The position numbers and the translations under genes are program-made. DNA of 46,508 bases from an uncultured Paraprevotella sp. (GTDB lineage: Bacteria > Bacteroidota > Bacteroidia > Bacteroidales > Bacteroidaceae): the NCBI GenBank assembly GCA_944321565.1, contig CALULT010000022.1:1-46508 (forward strand), given 5' to 3'. The notes under the pieces are model-generated. The model was not told the DNA's origin. It did not search any database and saw nothing but the letters and a program-made list of their open reading frames with translations. Of this stretch, positions 8,082-16,984 are shown piece after piece. Numbering within the stretch: the first letter of the stretch is position 1; each line of letters starts with the position of its first letter.

Positions 8082-10925
8082 ATGGATAACGAAGCAGAAA
8101 AGATACAAGTTTTTGGTGCGCGGGTACACAATCTGAAGAATGTGGACGTGGAACTGCCGCGCAACAGCCTGACGGTGATAACCGGCCTGAGCGGCAGCGG
8201 GAAGTCGTCGTTGGCTTTCGACACGATATTTGCCGAGGGGCAGCGGCGATACATCGAGACGTTCTCGGCCTACGCCCGCAATTTCCTGGGAAACCTGGAA
8301 CGGCCGGACGTGGACAAAATCACGGGACTCAGTCCGGTGATTTCCATCGAGCAGAAGACCACCAACAAGAATCCGCGCTCCACGGTGGGGACGACCACGG
8401 AGATTTATGATTTCTTCCGCCTGCTCTATGCCCGTGCCGGAGAGGCCTATTCCTATCTCTCGGGCAAGAAGATGGTGCGCTACACCGAGGAACAGATTAT
8501 TGACCTCATCATTAAGGATTATGAGGGGCGACGCATCTATTTGCTGGCTCCGCTGGTGCGCAACCGTAAGGGACATTATAAGGAATTGTTCGAGACCGTC
8601 CGCCGCAAAGGTTATTTGTACGTGCGGGTGGACGGCGAAATCCGGGAAGTGCTGCCGGGCATGAAGCTCGACCGCTATCGCAACCATAGCGTGGAAGTGG
8701 TCGTGGACAAGTTGTGCGTTGGAGTGAAGGACGACAAACGCCTGCGTTCCAGCGTGGCCACGGCCATGCAACAGGGCGAGGGCGAACTGATGGTTTTCGA
8801 CGCGGAGACGGAAGGGGTGCGCCATTACAGCAAGCGGCTCATGTGTCCCGACACGGGGTTGTCCTACCGTGACCCCGCGCCGCATAACTTTTCCTTCAAC
8901 TCCCCACAGGGAGCCTGTCCGCGTTGCAAGGGACTGGGCTATGTCAACCTGATAGACATGGACAAGGTGGTGCCCGACCGCAGCCTTTCGGTTTACAACG
9001 GTGCCATCCTGCCTTTGGGGAAGTACAAGAACAGCATGATATTCTGGCAAATCGAAGCTTTGCTGGAGAAGTACGATGCCGACCTGAAAACGCCGGTGAA
9101 GGACCTGCCGGAGGAAGCGTTGAACGAAATCCTCTATGGCTCGGTGGACCGTGTGCGCGTCAAGGCGCAACTAGTACATACAAGTTCCGACTATTACGTG
9201 CAATACGAAGGATTGGTCAAATACATCCAGTCGGTGCAGGAAAACGAGGGTTCGGCCACGGCGCAGAAATGGGCCGAACAGTTTTCCAAGACGGTCACGT
9301 GTCCCGAATGCCACGGGCAGCGGCTGAACAAGGAAGCCCTGCATTTCCGCATCGCGGACAAGAACATTGCCGAGCTTTCGGGCATGGACATTGCCGAATT
9401 GTATGATTGGGTGACGCATGTGGAAGAGCATTTGACCGACCGTCAGCGGAAAATCGCCCCTGAAATCCTGAAGGAAATCCGGGTGCGCCTGAAGTTCCTG
9501 CTCGACGTGGGGCTGGACTACCTGTCCCTCAACCGTGCATCGGTTTCCCTTTCCGGCGGCGAGAGCCAGCGCATCCGGCTGGCCACGCAAATCGGCTCGC
9601 AGTTGGTCAACGTGCTCTACATCTTGGATGAACCCAGCATCGGTCTGCACCAGCGCGACAACCGCCGGCTCATCAATTCCCTGAAGTCGTTGCGCGACAT
9701 GGGCAACACGGTCATCGTGGTGGAACACGACGAGGAGATGATGGAGAATGCCGACTATGTCATTGACATGGGGCCGAAGGCCGGACGGCTGGGCGGCGAG
9801 GTGGTGTTCCAAGGCACACCGGCCGAGATGCTCAAACAGGACACCCTGACTTCGCGCTACCTGAACCGCACGTGTGCCATTGAGGTTCCTTCTGTCCGGC
9901 GCACGGGGAACGGGCATTCGCTATGGTTGCGGGGGGCGAGCGGCAACAACCTGAAACATGTGGATGTGGAATTTCCGTTGGGTACGCTGATTTGCGTCAC
10001 CGGCGTGTCCGGGAGCGGGAAGTCCACGCTGATTAACGACACCCTGCAACCGATTCTCTCGCAACATTTCTACCGTTCGCTGCGCGACCCTTTGCCGTAT
10101 GACAAAATCGAAGGGCTGGAGTTCGTGGACAAGGTGGTGAGCGTGGACCAGTCGCCCATCGGGCGCATCCCGCGTTCCAATCCGGCCACCTATACCGGCG
10201 TGTTCAACGACATCCGCGCCTTGTTCGTCAGCCTGCCCGAAGCCAAAATCCGGGGCTATAAGCCGGGGCGTTTCTCTTTCAACGTGAAGGGGGGGCGGTG
10301 CGAGGCCTGCAGCGGCAATGGTTACAAGACCATCGAGATGAATTTCCTGCCCGATGTGTATGTGCCTTGCGAGGTGTGCCACGGCAAGCGGTACAACCGC
10401 GAGACGCTGGAAGTGCGTTTCAAGGGCAAGTCCATCGCCGACGTGTTGGACATGACCATCAACCGCGCGGTGGAGTTCTTCGAAAACCAGCCTACGATTT
10501 TGAACAAAATCAAGGTGCTGCAGGATGTGGGGCTGGGCTACATCAAGCTGGGGCAGCCGTCCACCACGCTTTCCGGCGGCGAGAGCCAGCGCATCAAGTT
10601 GGCCACCGAACTGTCCAAGCGCGACACGGGGCGCACACTTTACATCCTCGACGAGCCGACCACCGGCCTGCATTTCGAGGACATCCGCGTGCTGCTCGGC
10701 GTGTTGAACCGCTTGGTGGACAAGGGCAACACGGTCGTGGTCATTGAGCACAACCTGGATGTCATCAAGTCGGCCGACTTCCTGATAGACATGGGGCCTG
10801 AAGGCGGACGGGGCGGCGGGCAACTGTTGTTCGAGGGCACACCCGAGGCGTTGGCGCAGAGCGGTGTGGGTTATACTTCCAAGTATTTAAAGGAGATGTT
10901 GTATGGCAAAACAGAAAATCAATAA
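8082..10925 (+). CDS. uvrA: UvrA, excinuclease ABC subunit A
   Basis: The 947-residue damage-recognition ATPase of nucleotide excision repair, which dimerises and loads UvrB. It has two ABC ATPase modules: Walker A GLSGSGKS (35-42) and GVSGSGKS (about 638-645), and signature LSGGESQR near 490 and near 830. The C-terminal zinc module is complete (CEAC near 743-746 and CEVC about 20 residues later). The N-terminal zinc module is not: the usual first CxxC reads CPDT near residue 260, leaving one Cys there plus the CPRC pair. The insertion domain has CPECHGQR near 407. The gene is 11 nt after the gliding-type gene and overlaps ybaK by 23 nt. Confidence 0.97.
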   Translation: MDNEAEKIQVFGARVHNLKNVDVELPRNSLTVITGLSGSGKSSLAFDTIFAEGQRRYIETFSAYARNFLGNLERPDVDKITGLSPVISIEQKTTNKNPRSTVGTTTEIYDFFRLLYARAGEAYSYLSGKKMVRYTEEQIIDLIIKDYEGRRIYLLAPLVRNRKGHYKELFETVRRKGYLYVRVDGEIREVLPGMKLDRYRNHSVEVVVDKLCVGVKDDKRLRSSVATAMQQGEGELMVFDAETEGVRHYSKRLMCPDTGLSYRDPAPHNFSFNSPQGACPRCKGLGYVNLIDMDKVVPDRSLSVYNGAILPLGKYKNSMIFWQIEALLEKYDADLKTPVKDLPEEALNEILYGSVDRVRVKAQLVHTSSDYYVQYEGLVKYIQSVQENEGSATAQKWAEQFSKTVTCPECHGQRLNKEALHFRIADKNIAELSGMDIAELYDWVTHVEEHLTDRQRKIAPEILKEIRVRLKFLLDVGLDYLSLNRASVSLSGGESQRIRLATQIGSQLVNVLYILDEPSIGLHQRDNRRLINSLKSLRDMGNTVIVVEHDEEMMENADYVIDMGPKAGRLGGEVVFQGTPAEMLKQDTLTSRYLNRTCAIEVPSVRRTGNGHSLWLRGASGNNLKHVDVEFPLGTLICVTGVSGSGKSTLINDTLQPILSQHFYRSLRDPLPYDKIEGLEFVDKVVSVDQSPIGRIPRSNPATYTGVFNDIRALFVSLPEAKIRGYKPGRFSFNVKGGRCEACSGNGYKTIEMNFLPDVYVPCEVCHGKRYNRETLEVRFKGKSIADVLDMTINRAVEFFENQPTILNKIKVLQDVGLGYIKLGQPSTTLSGGESQRIKLATELSKRDTGRTLYILDEPTTGLHFEDIRVLLGVLNRLVDKGNTVVVIEHNLDVIKSADFLIDMGPEGGRGGGQLLFEGTPEALAQSGVGYTSKYLKEMLYGKTENQ

Positions 10926-11388
10926 GACCAATGTGGCCCGCCTGTTGGACAAGGCGAAGGTGGCCTACGAGCTGATTCCCTATGAGGTGGACGAGTCGGA
11001 CTTGAGTGCCGTGCACGTGGCCGCCCAGTTGGGCGAGGACGTGGACCGTGTGTTCAAGACCATCGTGCTCCATGGCGACAAGACCGGCCATTTCGTCTGT
11101 GTCGTGCCCGGCGAGCATGAAATCGACCTGAAGAAGGCCGCGAAGGTGAGCGGGAACAAGAAGTGCGAGCTGTTGCCCATGAAGGAGTTGCTTCCCGTGA
11201 CGGGCTATATCCGTGGCGGTTGTTCTCCCATCGGGATGAAGAAACATTTTCCCACTTACTTGCACGAAAGTGCTTCCGCGTTCGACTACATCTATGTGAG
11301 CGCGGGGCAGCGCGGGCTGCAGGTGAAGCTCTCGCCTCAGGATTTGTTGCGCGAAGCGGGAGCCGTGTATGCCGACTTGGTGGGGTAG
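10903..11388 (+). CDS. ybaK: YbaK-type Cys-tRNA(Pro)/aminoacyl-tRNA deacylase
   Basis: A 161-residue cytoplasmic protein of the YbaK/EbsC family. These trans-editing enzymes hydrolyse mischarged Cys-tRNA(Pro). Family features visible are [20 protein letters not shown] at the N terminus, the conserved Lys in VFKTIVL (about residues 49-55), and YIRGGCSPIGMKK (about 100-112), the substrate-pocket loop. The length is normal. The start overlaps the end of uvrA by 23 nt, so it is co-transcribed with it. A 43-bp convergent gap separates it from the BspA-like gene. Confidence 0.92.
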   Translation: MAKQKINKTNVARLLDKAKVAYELIPYEVDESDLSAVHVAAQLGEDVDRVFKTIVLHGDKTGHFVCVVPGEHEIDLKKAAKVSGNKKCELLPMKELLPVTGYIRGGCSPIGMKKHFPTYLHESASAFDYIYVSAGQRGLQVKLSPQDLLREAGAVYADLVG

Positions 11389-11431
11389 GGTCGGAATGAT
11401 GCCTCCCGGTGCTCTCCTCTGTATTTGAGCG

Positions 11432-13027
11432 TTATAACCTTTTCGTGGAGATGATGTCTTGGTGTTTTTGCTGCACGAGGCTGTCGCAGGGGCAACCCTT
11501 AAAGGCTGTGTTGTGGATGTGTTCTAAACTGGATGGCAGGGACACGTAGCGCAAGTTTTGGCATTTTTCGAATGCGGAGTATTGAATTGTTTTTGTGCCT
11601 TGGGGGATTTCGATGAAGGAGAGGTTGGGGCAATTGGCAAATGTGCTCCCCGGAATTTCTTCCGTGTGCCCTTCCCAATGCACTTCGAACAAGTCTTTGC
11701 ATTGGAAGAACACCGCAGGGCCTAGTTCTTCCACAGACTTGGGGATGAATATTCTTTCAAGGGATTTGCAACCTGCAAAAGCCTGTTCTCCGATGGCTTT
11801 GATGCCCTCGGGAAGTACGATTTGGGTTGGCAGGAATAAGCCTGAGAATGCAGATGCGCCGATTTCCTTCACGCTGTTAGGAATTTGCGTATAAGTGCAT
11901 CCTGCGATGAGTTTGTCTGTTGCCGTTTCTATGATGGCGTTGCATTCGTCACGCGAGTCATATATCGGGTTGTTCCTATCCACTTTGATGGAGGTGCAAA
12001 GTGCGCATCCCCAAAAAGCCTTGTCAATCTTGGTTACGCTTGCCGGAATGGTGATTTCCCGCAGGCCGCTATCCCCAAATGCCGATTTTCCGATTTCCCG
12101 TATTCCTTCGACAATGTGCGTGTTTCTGCATCCTGCGATGAGTTTGTCTGTTGCCGTTTCTATGATGGCATTGCAGCCATTGCGGGAATCATACGTCTTG
12201 TTTTCCGGATCCACCGTGATGCTGTCAAGGAAAAGGCATCCGACGAAGGGAGGGGCGGCCGCTATGGTGTTGACGTTTTTGGGAATGAAAACATGGCGCA
12301 AGGCCGTACAGTTGAAAAATGCTAGTTCGTCTATCGTTTCCAGCGTTGTTGGCAAAGACACTTGTTGCAAATTGGCGCAGTCGGCAAAAGAAAGGCTGCC
12401 GATTTCCGTTATGCCTTCCGGGATAGTGAAACTTTCCATCCACAGGCATCCTTTGAAAGCACCATCTCCGATGTGTTTCACATCCGAAGGAATGGTGGTG
12501 GCGCGGCATCCGAGTACGAGCGTTTTATTGTCTTTCTCAATGATGGCATTGCAATTGTTTCGTGAATCAAAACTTTCGTTCTTTTCATCCACAACTATTC
12601 TTTTCAGATTCGTGCAGCCTTCGAAAGCCCCGGCACTGACGTGTTCCACTGTGCTGGAGAGGTATATCGAGCGAAGTTTCCTGCAACAGGCAAACGCGCC
12701 GTCATTGATGAATTTCACTCCTTCGCCAATCACGAGGTTTTCAAGGTTGTTACACCAAGAGAATGCGTTTATTGCTATTGATTCGACCGCATATTGGCGA
12801 CCGTTGTGGGTAATATTACCCGGAATGGACAATGTCGTTTCTTGCGGAAAGGGCATTGTCTGGTCGGCACGGTTTACAGCACTGATTCGCACTGCCGAAT
12901 TGTTTCTTTCGTCAATGGTGTATTGGAAGCATCCCTCGGTAAAGGTTTCCTCTTCGGTCGCTATTGCGGAAAAGGAAACGGCAAAGAACGCCAAAAAGAA
13001 AGAGAAACATCGTGCAAACATTTTCAT
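11432..13027 (-). CDS. BspA-like leucine-rich repeat surface protein (copy 1)
   Basis: A 531-residue exported protein. The signal peptide is about residues 1-23 (ending SAIA), and the rest is LRR_5/BspA-type repeats of about 23 residues (IxxxAFxxCxxLxxIxxPxxV). BspA proteins mediate adhesion in oral and gut Bacteroidota. Three modules with the core YDSRxxCNAIIE (first copy FDSRNNCNAIIE) interrupt the repeats, each followed by a Leu-x-x-GC strand that leads into the next repeat. The C terminus ends in CPCDSLVQQKH with no recognisable T9SS sorting domain or lipobox. The neighbour at 13089 is a paralogue sharing this architecture and C-terminal end, so the pair arose by tandem duplication. Confidence 0.85.
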   Translation of the reverse strand: MKMFARCFSFFLAFFAVSFSAIATEEETFTEGCFQYTIDERNNSAVRISAVNRADQTMPFPQETTLSIPGNITHNGRQYAVESIAINAFSWCNNLENLVIGEGVKFINDGAFACCRKLRSIYLSSTVEHVSAGAFEGCTNLKRIVVDEKNESFDSRNNCNAIIEKDNKTLVLGCRATTIPSDVKHIGDGAFKGCLWMESFTIPEGITEIGSLSFADCANLQQVSLPTTLETIDELAFFNCTALRHVFIPKNVNTIAAAPPFVGCLFLDSITVDPENKTYDSRNGCNAIIETATDKLIAGCRNTHIVEGIREIGKSAFGDSGLREITIPASVTKIDKAFWGCALCTSIKVDRNNPIYDSRDECNAIIETATDKLIAGCTYTQIPNSVKEIGASAFSGLFLPTQIVLPEGIKAIGEQAFAGCKSLERIFIPKSVEELGPAVFFQCKDLFEVHWEGHTEEIPGSTFANCPNLSFIEIPQGTKTIQYSAFEKCQNLRYVSLPSSLEHIHNTAFKGCPCDSLVQQKHQDIISTKRL

Positions 13028-13034
13028 ATATTAT

Positions 13035-13064
13035 TTAGAAGTTAGTTAATCGTATGTAAATATC
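13035..13064 (-). promoter_or_regulatory. Leader motif shared by the two BspA-like genes (copy 1)
   Basis: The minus strand reads CGATATTTAC, six variable bases, then TTAACTAACTTCTAA, ending 7 bp before the start of copy 1. The same block precedes copy 2 at 14733-14764. It may contain a promoter variant (TATTTAC instead of TAnnTTTG) or a translation-control leader. The function is inferred only from its conservation in the duplicate. Confidence 0.45.
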
Positions 13065-13088
13065 GGATATATCCACGAGGGGGACGAA

Positions 13089-14729
13089 TTATTTGATATT
13101 TTTTTGTTGTTTTGCAAATTTTGACGAATATTTTTGCTGCACGAGGCTGTCGCAGGGGCACCCCTTAAAGGCTGTGTTGTGGATGTGTTCCAAGCTGGAT
13201 GGCAGGGAAACAAAGCAGAGGCGTTCGCAATCCCGGAATGCGAAGCCTCCAAGCCGTTTGGTGCCTTCGGGAATTTCGACGACGTGGAGGCTGCGGCATC
13301 TGGTGAAGGCAAAATCCGGAATCTCTTCCACGCTCTTTTTCCAATGGATTCCTTCAAGGGAGTGGCAACTGGCAAAAGCTTGGACGCCAAGCTTTTCCAG
13401 GCTTTCCGGCAAGAATACCGTTTGAAGTCTCTTGCATGAGACAAAGGCCGAGTTCCCGATTTCGCGGATGCCTTCGGGGATGATTAAGGTTTGCGGCATG
13501 GGGATGCCCGCAAAAGCACTTGGCCCGATGGTGGTGACGTTTGCGGGGAATGTGGTGGCCCGGCACCCTGACACCAACGTGTTTGTTTTCGTTTCGATGA
13601 TGGCATTGCAGTTTCCACGTGAGTCATAGACGGGGTTTTCCTCATCTACGGTGAGCGAGGTGCAAAGGGTGCAGCCTTTGAATGCCCCTTCTTGGATACG
13701 GGTGACGCTGGCGGGGATATGGACGTGCGAGACAGGCGTGTAGCCAAAAGCGGCAGTGCCGATTTCTTGGATACCTTCGGGGATGTCCGTGTTGCCGCAT
13801 CCGTATAACAACTTGCCGGTTGCCGTTTCGATGATGGCATTGCACCCGCCACGTGAGTCAAACGTTTTGTTCCGGCTGTCCACCACGATGCTGTCAAGGG
13901 CCGTGCAATGTCCGAACATGTTGCTACCCCATTGGTCGCCTTCGATAGTGGACACGTTTGCCGGAATGTGGATGGAGGCCAGATTCGTGCAGTTTTCAAA
14001 CAAACTGGAGGCATAGATGCTTTTCAGGGTGAGGGGAAGCCCCACGTGCCGCAGCCGGACGCATCCCCTGAACACGGCAGCTTCCAGTCTTTCCACCCCT
14101 TCGGGGATGGTGATACTGTCCAGCTTCACGCAGCCTTCGAACGCCTCGCCGCCAATACATTTCACGCCGGCGGGAATGCGGGTGGCGTGGCAACCCAGCA
14201 CCAGCTTTTCTGTTTCCGTTTCGATGATGGCGTTGCAGTTGCCGCGCGAATCATAGCTCCTGTTTCTTTCGTCCACGTTGATTTCCCGCAGTTCGGGGCA
14301 TGAGGCGAACGCATTCGCGGCGATATGGGAGACAGAACTGGGGATGGTTATGGTTTGAAGGTTTTCGCAGGACGCAAAGGCGTAGCTGTCAATGTGGTAG
14401 ATTCCTTCGCTGATGACCACGTGGCGGACATCCCTGAAGCGTGTGAATGCTCCCTGTCCGATGTTGGTGACCGCATATTCATAGCCGCCATGGACAACTT
14501 TTCCGGGGATGACCAACACATGGTTTTCCACCAAAGGTGTGGACAAGTCGTTGCGGTAGGCATGGGTGACCGTCACTGTGCTGTCCCCGTTTGCCAACTT
14601 TGCCCCGCCTTCGTATAGATGGTTGACGGAATATTGGAAAATGCCGTCGGTGAATACGTTTGCCTTTTGTGCCATCGCGGCAAGGGCGGAAAACGACAGC
14701 GTGATGAATACAGTCCACAATCTGTGCAT
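13089..14729 (-). CDS. BspA-like leucine-rich repeat surface protein (copy 2)
   Basis: A 546-residue exported protein. The signal peptide is about residues 1-20 (ending AAMAQ), followed by BspA/LRR_5 repeats. Like copy 1 it holds three modules with the core YDSRGxCNAIIETxT (the middle copy starts FDSRGGC), and its last repeat ends SLPSSLEHIHNTAFKGCPCD exactly as copy 1 does. The two share an order of domains from start to end but have diverged considerably in the repeat faces, suggesting an old duplication with different binding specificity. They lie 61 bp apart on the same strand with matching leaders, so each may have its own promoter. A role as cell-surface adhesin is inferred from the family. 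Confidence 0.85.
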   Translation of the reverse strand: MHRLWTVFITLSFSALAAMAQKANVFTDGIFQYSVNHLYEGGAKLANGDSTVTVTHAYRNDLSTPLVENHVLVIPGKVVHGGYEYAVTNIGQGAFTRFRDVRHVVISEGIYHIDSYAFASCENLQTITIPSSVSHIAANAFASCPELREINVDERNRSYDSRGNCNAIIETETEKLVLGCHATRIPAGVKCIGGEAFEGCVKLDSITIPEGVERLEAAVFRGCVRLRHVGLPLTLKSIYASSLFENCTNLASIHIPANVSTIEGDQWGSNMFGHCTALDSIVVDSRNKTFDSRGGCNAIIETATGKLLYGCGNTDIPEGIQEIGTAAFGYTPVSHVHIPASVTRIQEGAFKGCTLCTSLTVDEENPVYDSRGNCNAIIETKTNTLVSGCRATTFPANVTTIGPSAFAGIPMPQTLIIPEGIREIGNSAFVSCKRLQTVFLPESLEKLGVQAFASCHSLEGIHWKKSVEEIPDFAFTRCRSLHVVEIPEGTKRLGGFAFRDCERLCFVSLPSSLEHIHNTAFKGCPCDSLVQQKYSSKFAKQQKNIK

Positions 14730-14732
14730 AGA

Positions 14733-14764
14733 ATTAGAAGTTAGTTAATTGCCCGTAAATATCG
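14733..14764 (-). promoter_or_regulatory. Leader motif shared by the two BspA-like genes (copy 2)
   Basis: This is the second copy of the CGATATTTAC...TTAACTAACTTCTAA block, located 3 bp before the start codon of copy 2. The six bases in its middle differ from copy 1 (GGGCAA against ATACGA) while both flanks are nearly unchanged. Confidence 0.45.
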
Positions 14765-14870
14765 TTCTTTTTTGTGGAATAGGCAAGAAAATCATCTTTC
14801 ATTTTTTGAAAATTGCAAAATACGAATGTCCGCAATTGGCCACATCTTTCCTGGGATGCTTCCGCAGGAA

Positions 14871-14950
14871 AAACTCCTCCGCCTACAAGGTGGGACGGTT
14901 CATTCCTGCCGGCTTTGACTGTGGGCATTCGTCTGTGGGCATTCGTCTGT
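14871..14950 (+). repeat. Fragment of the dispersed palindromic repeat family, with a 14-bp tandem duplication
   Basis: AAACTCCTCCGCC (14871-14883) is the outer end of the repeat family seen at 26366 and 46317. TACAAGGTGGGACGGTT then matches its opposite arm, followed by TTCCTGCCGGCTTTGACTG, also found at 25850-25868 beside element A. Arms are therefore joined here with the middle missing. A perfect 14-bp direct duplication (14921-14934 and 14935-14948, GTGGGCATTCGTCT) lies at its end. The gap from 14730 to 15084 contains no gene. Confidence 0.65.
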
Positions 14951-14983
14951 GGCTTGCTAACCTCCCAATAAGAAGATATACTG

Positions 14984-15041
14984 ACTTGGCAAAGTAAGTA
15001 CTACTTCAATGGCCATCGAAGTATATCTTACTTTGCCAAGT
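14984..15041. repeat. Long inverted repeat between the BspA and sigma-factor genes
   Basis: A perfect 15-bp stem pairs 14984-14998 (ACTTGGCAAAGTAAG) with 15027-15041. After a 3x3 internal loop, 6 bp more (15002-15007 with 15018-15023) enclose a loop that itself contains ATGGCCAT. There is no T-tract on either side. A competing 9-bp helix is possible between 14973-14981 and 15021-15029, which overlaps the right arm. It lies 43 bp after the sigma-factor stop on the minus strand and could act as a terminator or mRNA 3' stabiliser. Confidence 0.7.
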
Positions 15042-15084
15042 AAGCACCTTGGCTTTTCCGGGGCATTGGTTCTACGGGGATGCT

Positions 15085-15651
15085 TCATTGCCGTCCCGCC
15101 ATGAACAGGAGCAGGAGCAGGGGCAGGTAGTCTTCGTTTGTCCGGCGTTGCAATTCGCCCCGCAGTTGTTTGACGAGGTTCGCCTTTTGCTTTTTCACCG
15201 CACTTTCCGACACGTTCAGCATGGCCGCCACTTCGGCGTTCTTCAATCCTTGTTCGAAACTCAGGTCGAACAGCCGGCGGTAGCGTTCGGGCAAGTTTTG
15301 GATGGCGTCAAACAGCAAGTCGAGCACGTCCTGTTCCAAGATGCTGAGTTGGAAGGCTTCTTCCGTCTGTTGTTCCAGGTAGTTGGCTTGCGCGGTCTGC
15401 CGGCGCAGGATGGAGACGGCCTGGTTGTGGATGCACGAGTAGAGGTAGGCTTTGAACGAAGCGGCGGAGAGGAACGTGTCGCGGAGCTGATATACCTTAT
15501 ATATGGCATCCTGCACACAGTCTTCGGCCATGAAGGAAGCTTCTTCGCCCAACCGGCGTGAAGCATACAACAATAAGTCGCCATACATTTTCCGGTATAG
15601 CGGCTCTATTTTTCCCCGTCGAAAGTCTGTGAACACCTCTTCGTCAAACAT
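15085..15651 (-). CDS. ECF RNA polymerase sigma-70 factor, FecI-like
   Basis: A 188-residue extracytoplasmic-function sigma factor of the Bacteroides expansion type. Region 2 (about residues 15-85) includes the AEDCVQDAIYKVYQ helix that binds core polymerase and the -10 region. Region 4 (about 110-165) has LPERYRRLFDLSFEQGLKNAEVA and the helix-turn-helix NVSESAVKKQKANLVKQL. The start at 15651 gives the standard length and N terminus; an upstream in-frame extension is rejected because it crosses the promoter and enters the divergent fecR gene. It is divergent from fecR (145 bp), and the FecR/STN-SusC pair opposite is expected to control its release. Confidence 0.9.
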   Translation of the reverse strand: MFDEEVFTDFRRGKIEPLYRKMYGDLLLYASRRLGEEASFMAEDCVQDAIYKVYQLRDTFLSAASFKAYLYSCIHNQAVSILRRQTAQANYLEQQTEEAFQLSILEQDVLDLLFDAIQNLPERYRRLFDLSFEQGLKNAEVAAMLNVSESAVKKQKANLVKQLRGELQRRTNEDYLPLLLLLFMAGRQ

Positions 15652-15672
15652 CTGTTTTGCAGTTTCGGGAGG

Positions 15673-15680
15673 CAAAATTA
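15673..15680 (-). promoter_or_regulatory. Probable -7 box of the sigma-factor gene
   Basis: The minus strand reads TAATTTTG, a full -7 match 21 bp before the start codon, preceded by a long T/C-rich tract instead of a clear -33 TTTG. No TAnnTTTG box precedes fecR, so fecR and the import genes may instead depend on the ECF factor itself. Confidence 0.55.
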
Positions 15681-15796
15681 AAAAAAAGAAAGAAAAAATA
15701 GCCCCTTTCCTTAAAAAATCTTCTTTTTCGGCTGTCCTTTTCCGGCTTCTTTGCGTCTTAGGGGAAAAAGTAACAAAGCATACATCAGATTTAGAC

Positions 15797-16978
15797 ATGG
15801 CAAAACAAGACGCGACAAACCATGAACGTATCGTGTGGCTGCTGTACAAGCGCATTACCGGTGCCCTCACGCCCGAAGAAAAAGAAGAATTGGAAGAGTG
15901 GCGGACGGCAAGCCCGCTCAACGAGGAGAGCTACCGGCGGTTGACCGACGTGGGCTTCCTGGAACAGGAATTCCGGCGTTTGAGGCTGGTGGATGCCGCC
16001 CGCCCGTTGCAGGACATGCAGGCGCGCATCCGGCAGGATGCCCGTCCGCGCCGCGTGTTGCGCTGGATGTCGGCGTTGGCTGTCGCCGCGTCGTTGGCAT
16101 CCGTCTTTTTTGTAGGATACTTTTGGGACAGGGTGTTTGATTCCGCCCCGGCGGAATTGGCTGGTCTGTCGGCGTTGCCCCGGATACCGGCGGGCACGAC
16201 GCAGGCCACGCTCACCCTGGCCGACGGGGCTTCCATCCCGCTCGACGGCGACACGTCGCGCAATGCCCGGCTCATCGCCGCGCGGCAGCCTGCAGTCGAG
16301 ACGCGCCCCGTGAAGGAGCAAATCAACAAGCTGGCCACCCCGCGCGGCGGCGAGTTCAGAATCATGCTGGAAGACAGCACGGAAGTGTGGTTGAACGCCG
16401 AGTCGCAACTCGTCTATCCGGAAAACTTCACCGGGGACGAACGGCGTGTGGCCGTGAGCGGCGAAGCCTATTTCAAGGTGGCCAAGGACAGCCTGAGGCC
16501 GTTCTACGTGGAGTCCGGCGGCATGGAAGTGCGGGTTTACGGTACGGAGTTCAACATACAGTCCTACGAGGAGGCGGCTCACGTCTATACCACGCTCGTG
16601 GAGGGCAGCATCGCCCTCAAACCCTTGCAGGGCAGCCAGGCGGAGCTGGTGCTCACGCCGGGACACCAAGCCGTGTCGCGGACGGACGACCAGGCCACTT
16701 TCGTGCGCCCGGTGAATGCCGCAGCCGTGGCCAGCTGGCACAAAGGGCGTTTCTCGTTCGAAGAGCAGACCCTGGGGCAAATCATGCAGACCTTGTCGCG
16801 GTGGTATGCTTTCGAGTATGAGTTTGCCGACCCGGGCCTGGAGTCCACTGTCTTCAAGGGCAGTGCCCCGCGCTATGGCGATTTGGCCGAAGTCTTGTCT
16901 ATTTTGGAGAAGAGCGGGGGCATCGCCTTCGGCGTGAAAGGAGAGAAAATCATCATTACTAATCATCAAATAAAATGA
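15797..16978 (+). CDS. FecR-family anti-sigma factor
   Basis: A 393-residue inner-membrane regulator. The N-terminal cytoplasmic part (1-85) contains an ETPEEKEELEEW-like helix typical of anti-sigma domains (here LTPEEKEELEEW at 24-35). One transmembrane helix lies at about 88-109 (MSALAVAASLASVFFVGYFW). The periplasmic FecR domain follows (about 170-275: RGGEFRIMLEDSTEVWLNAES, GEAYFKV, VYGTEFNI), then a C-terminal DUF4974 domain (about 315-390) that contacts the STN domain of the cognate SusC. The start was chosen for its family-like MAKQ... N terminus, and it lies opposite the sigma gene. SusC begins 6 nt after the stop. It relays outer-membrane substrate occupancy to the ECF sigma factor. 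Confidence 0.92.
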   Translation: MAKQDATNHERIVWLLYKRITGALTPEEKEELEEWRTASPLNEESYRRLTDVGFLEQEFRRLRLVDAARPLQDMQARIRQDARPRRVLRWMSALAVAASLASVFFVGYFWDRVFDSAPAELAGLSALPRIPAGTTQATLTLADGASIPLDGDTSRNARLIAARQPAVETRPVKEQINKLATPRGGEFRIMLEDSTEVWLNAESQLVYPENFTGDERRVAVSGEAYFKVAKDSLRPFYVESGGMEVRVYGTEFNIQSYEEAAHVYTTLVEGSIALKPLQGSQAELVLTPGHQAVSRTDDQATFVRPVNAAAVASWHKGRFSFEEQTLGQIMQTLSRWYAFEYEFADPGLESTVFKGSAPRYGDLAEVLSILEKSGGIAFGVKGEKIIITNHQIK

Positions 16979-16984
16979 CGAATC

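Noticed and set aside
7971-10823. Minus-strand open frames of 250-400 codons opposite uvrA
   Set aside because: They are complements of an intact UvrA; they have no recognisable domain and are interrupted where UvrA codon use changes.
14985-15040. Insertion-sequence ends around the 15-bp inverted repeat
   Set aside because: The repeat arms are only 28 bp apart, there is no transposase or target duplication, and the structure is better read as a hairpin.
15652-15921. N-terminal extension of the ECF sigma factor
   Set aside because: It would run through the -7 box at 15673-15680 and into the coding region of the divergent fecR gene; the shorter form has the standard family length.
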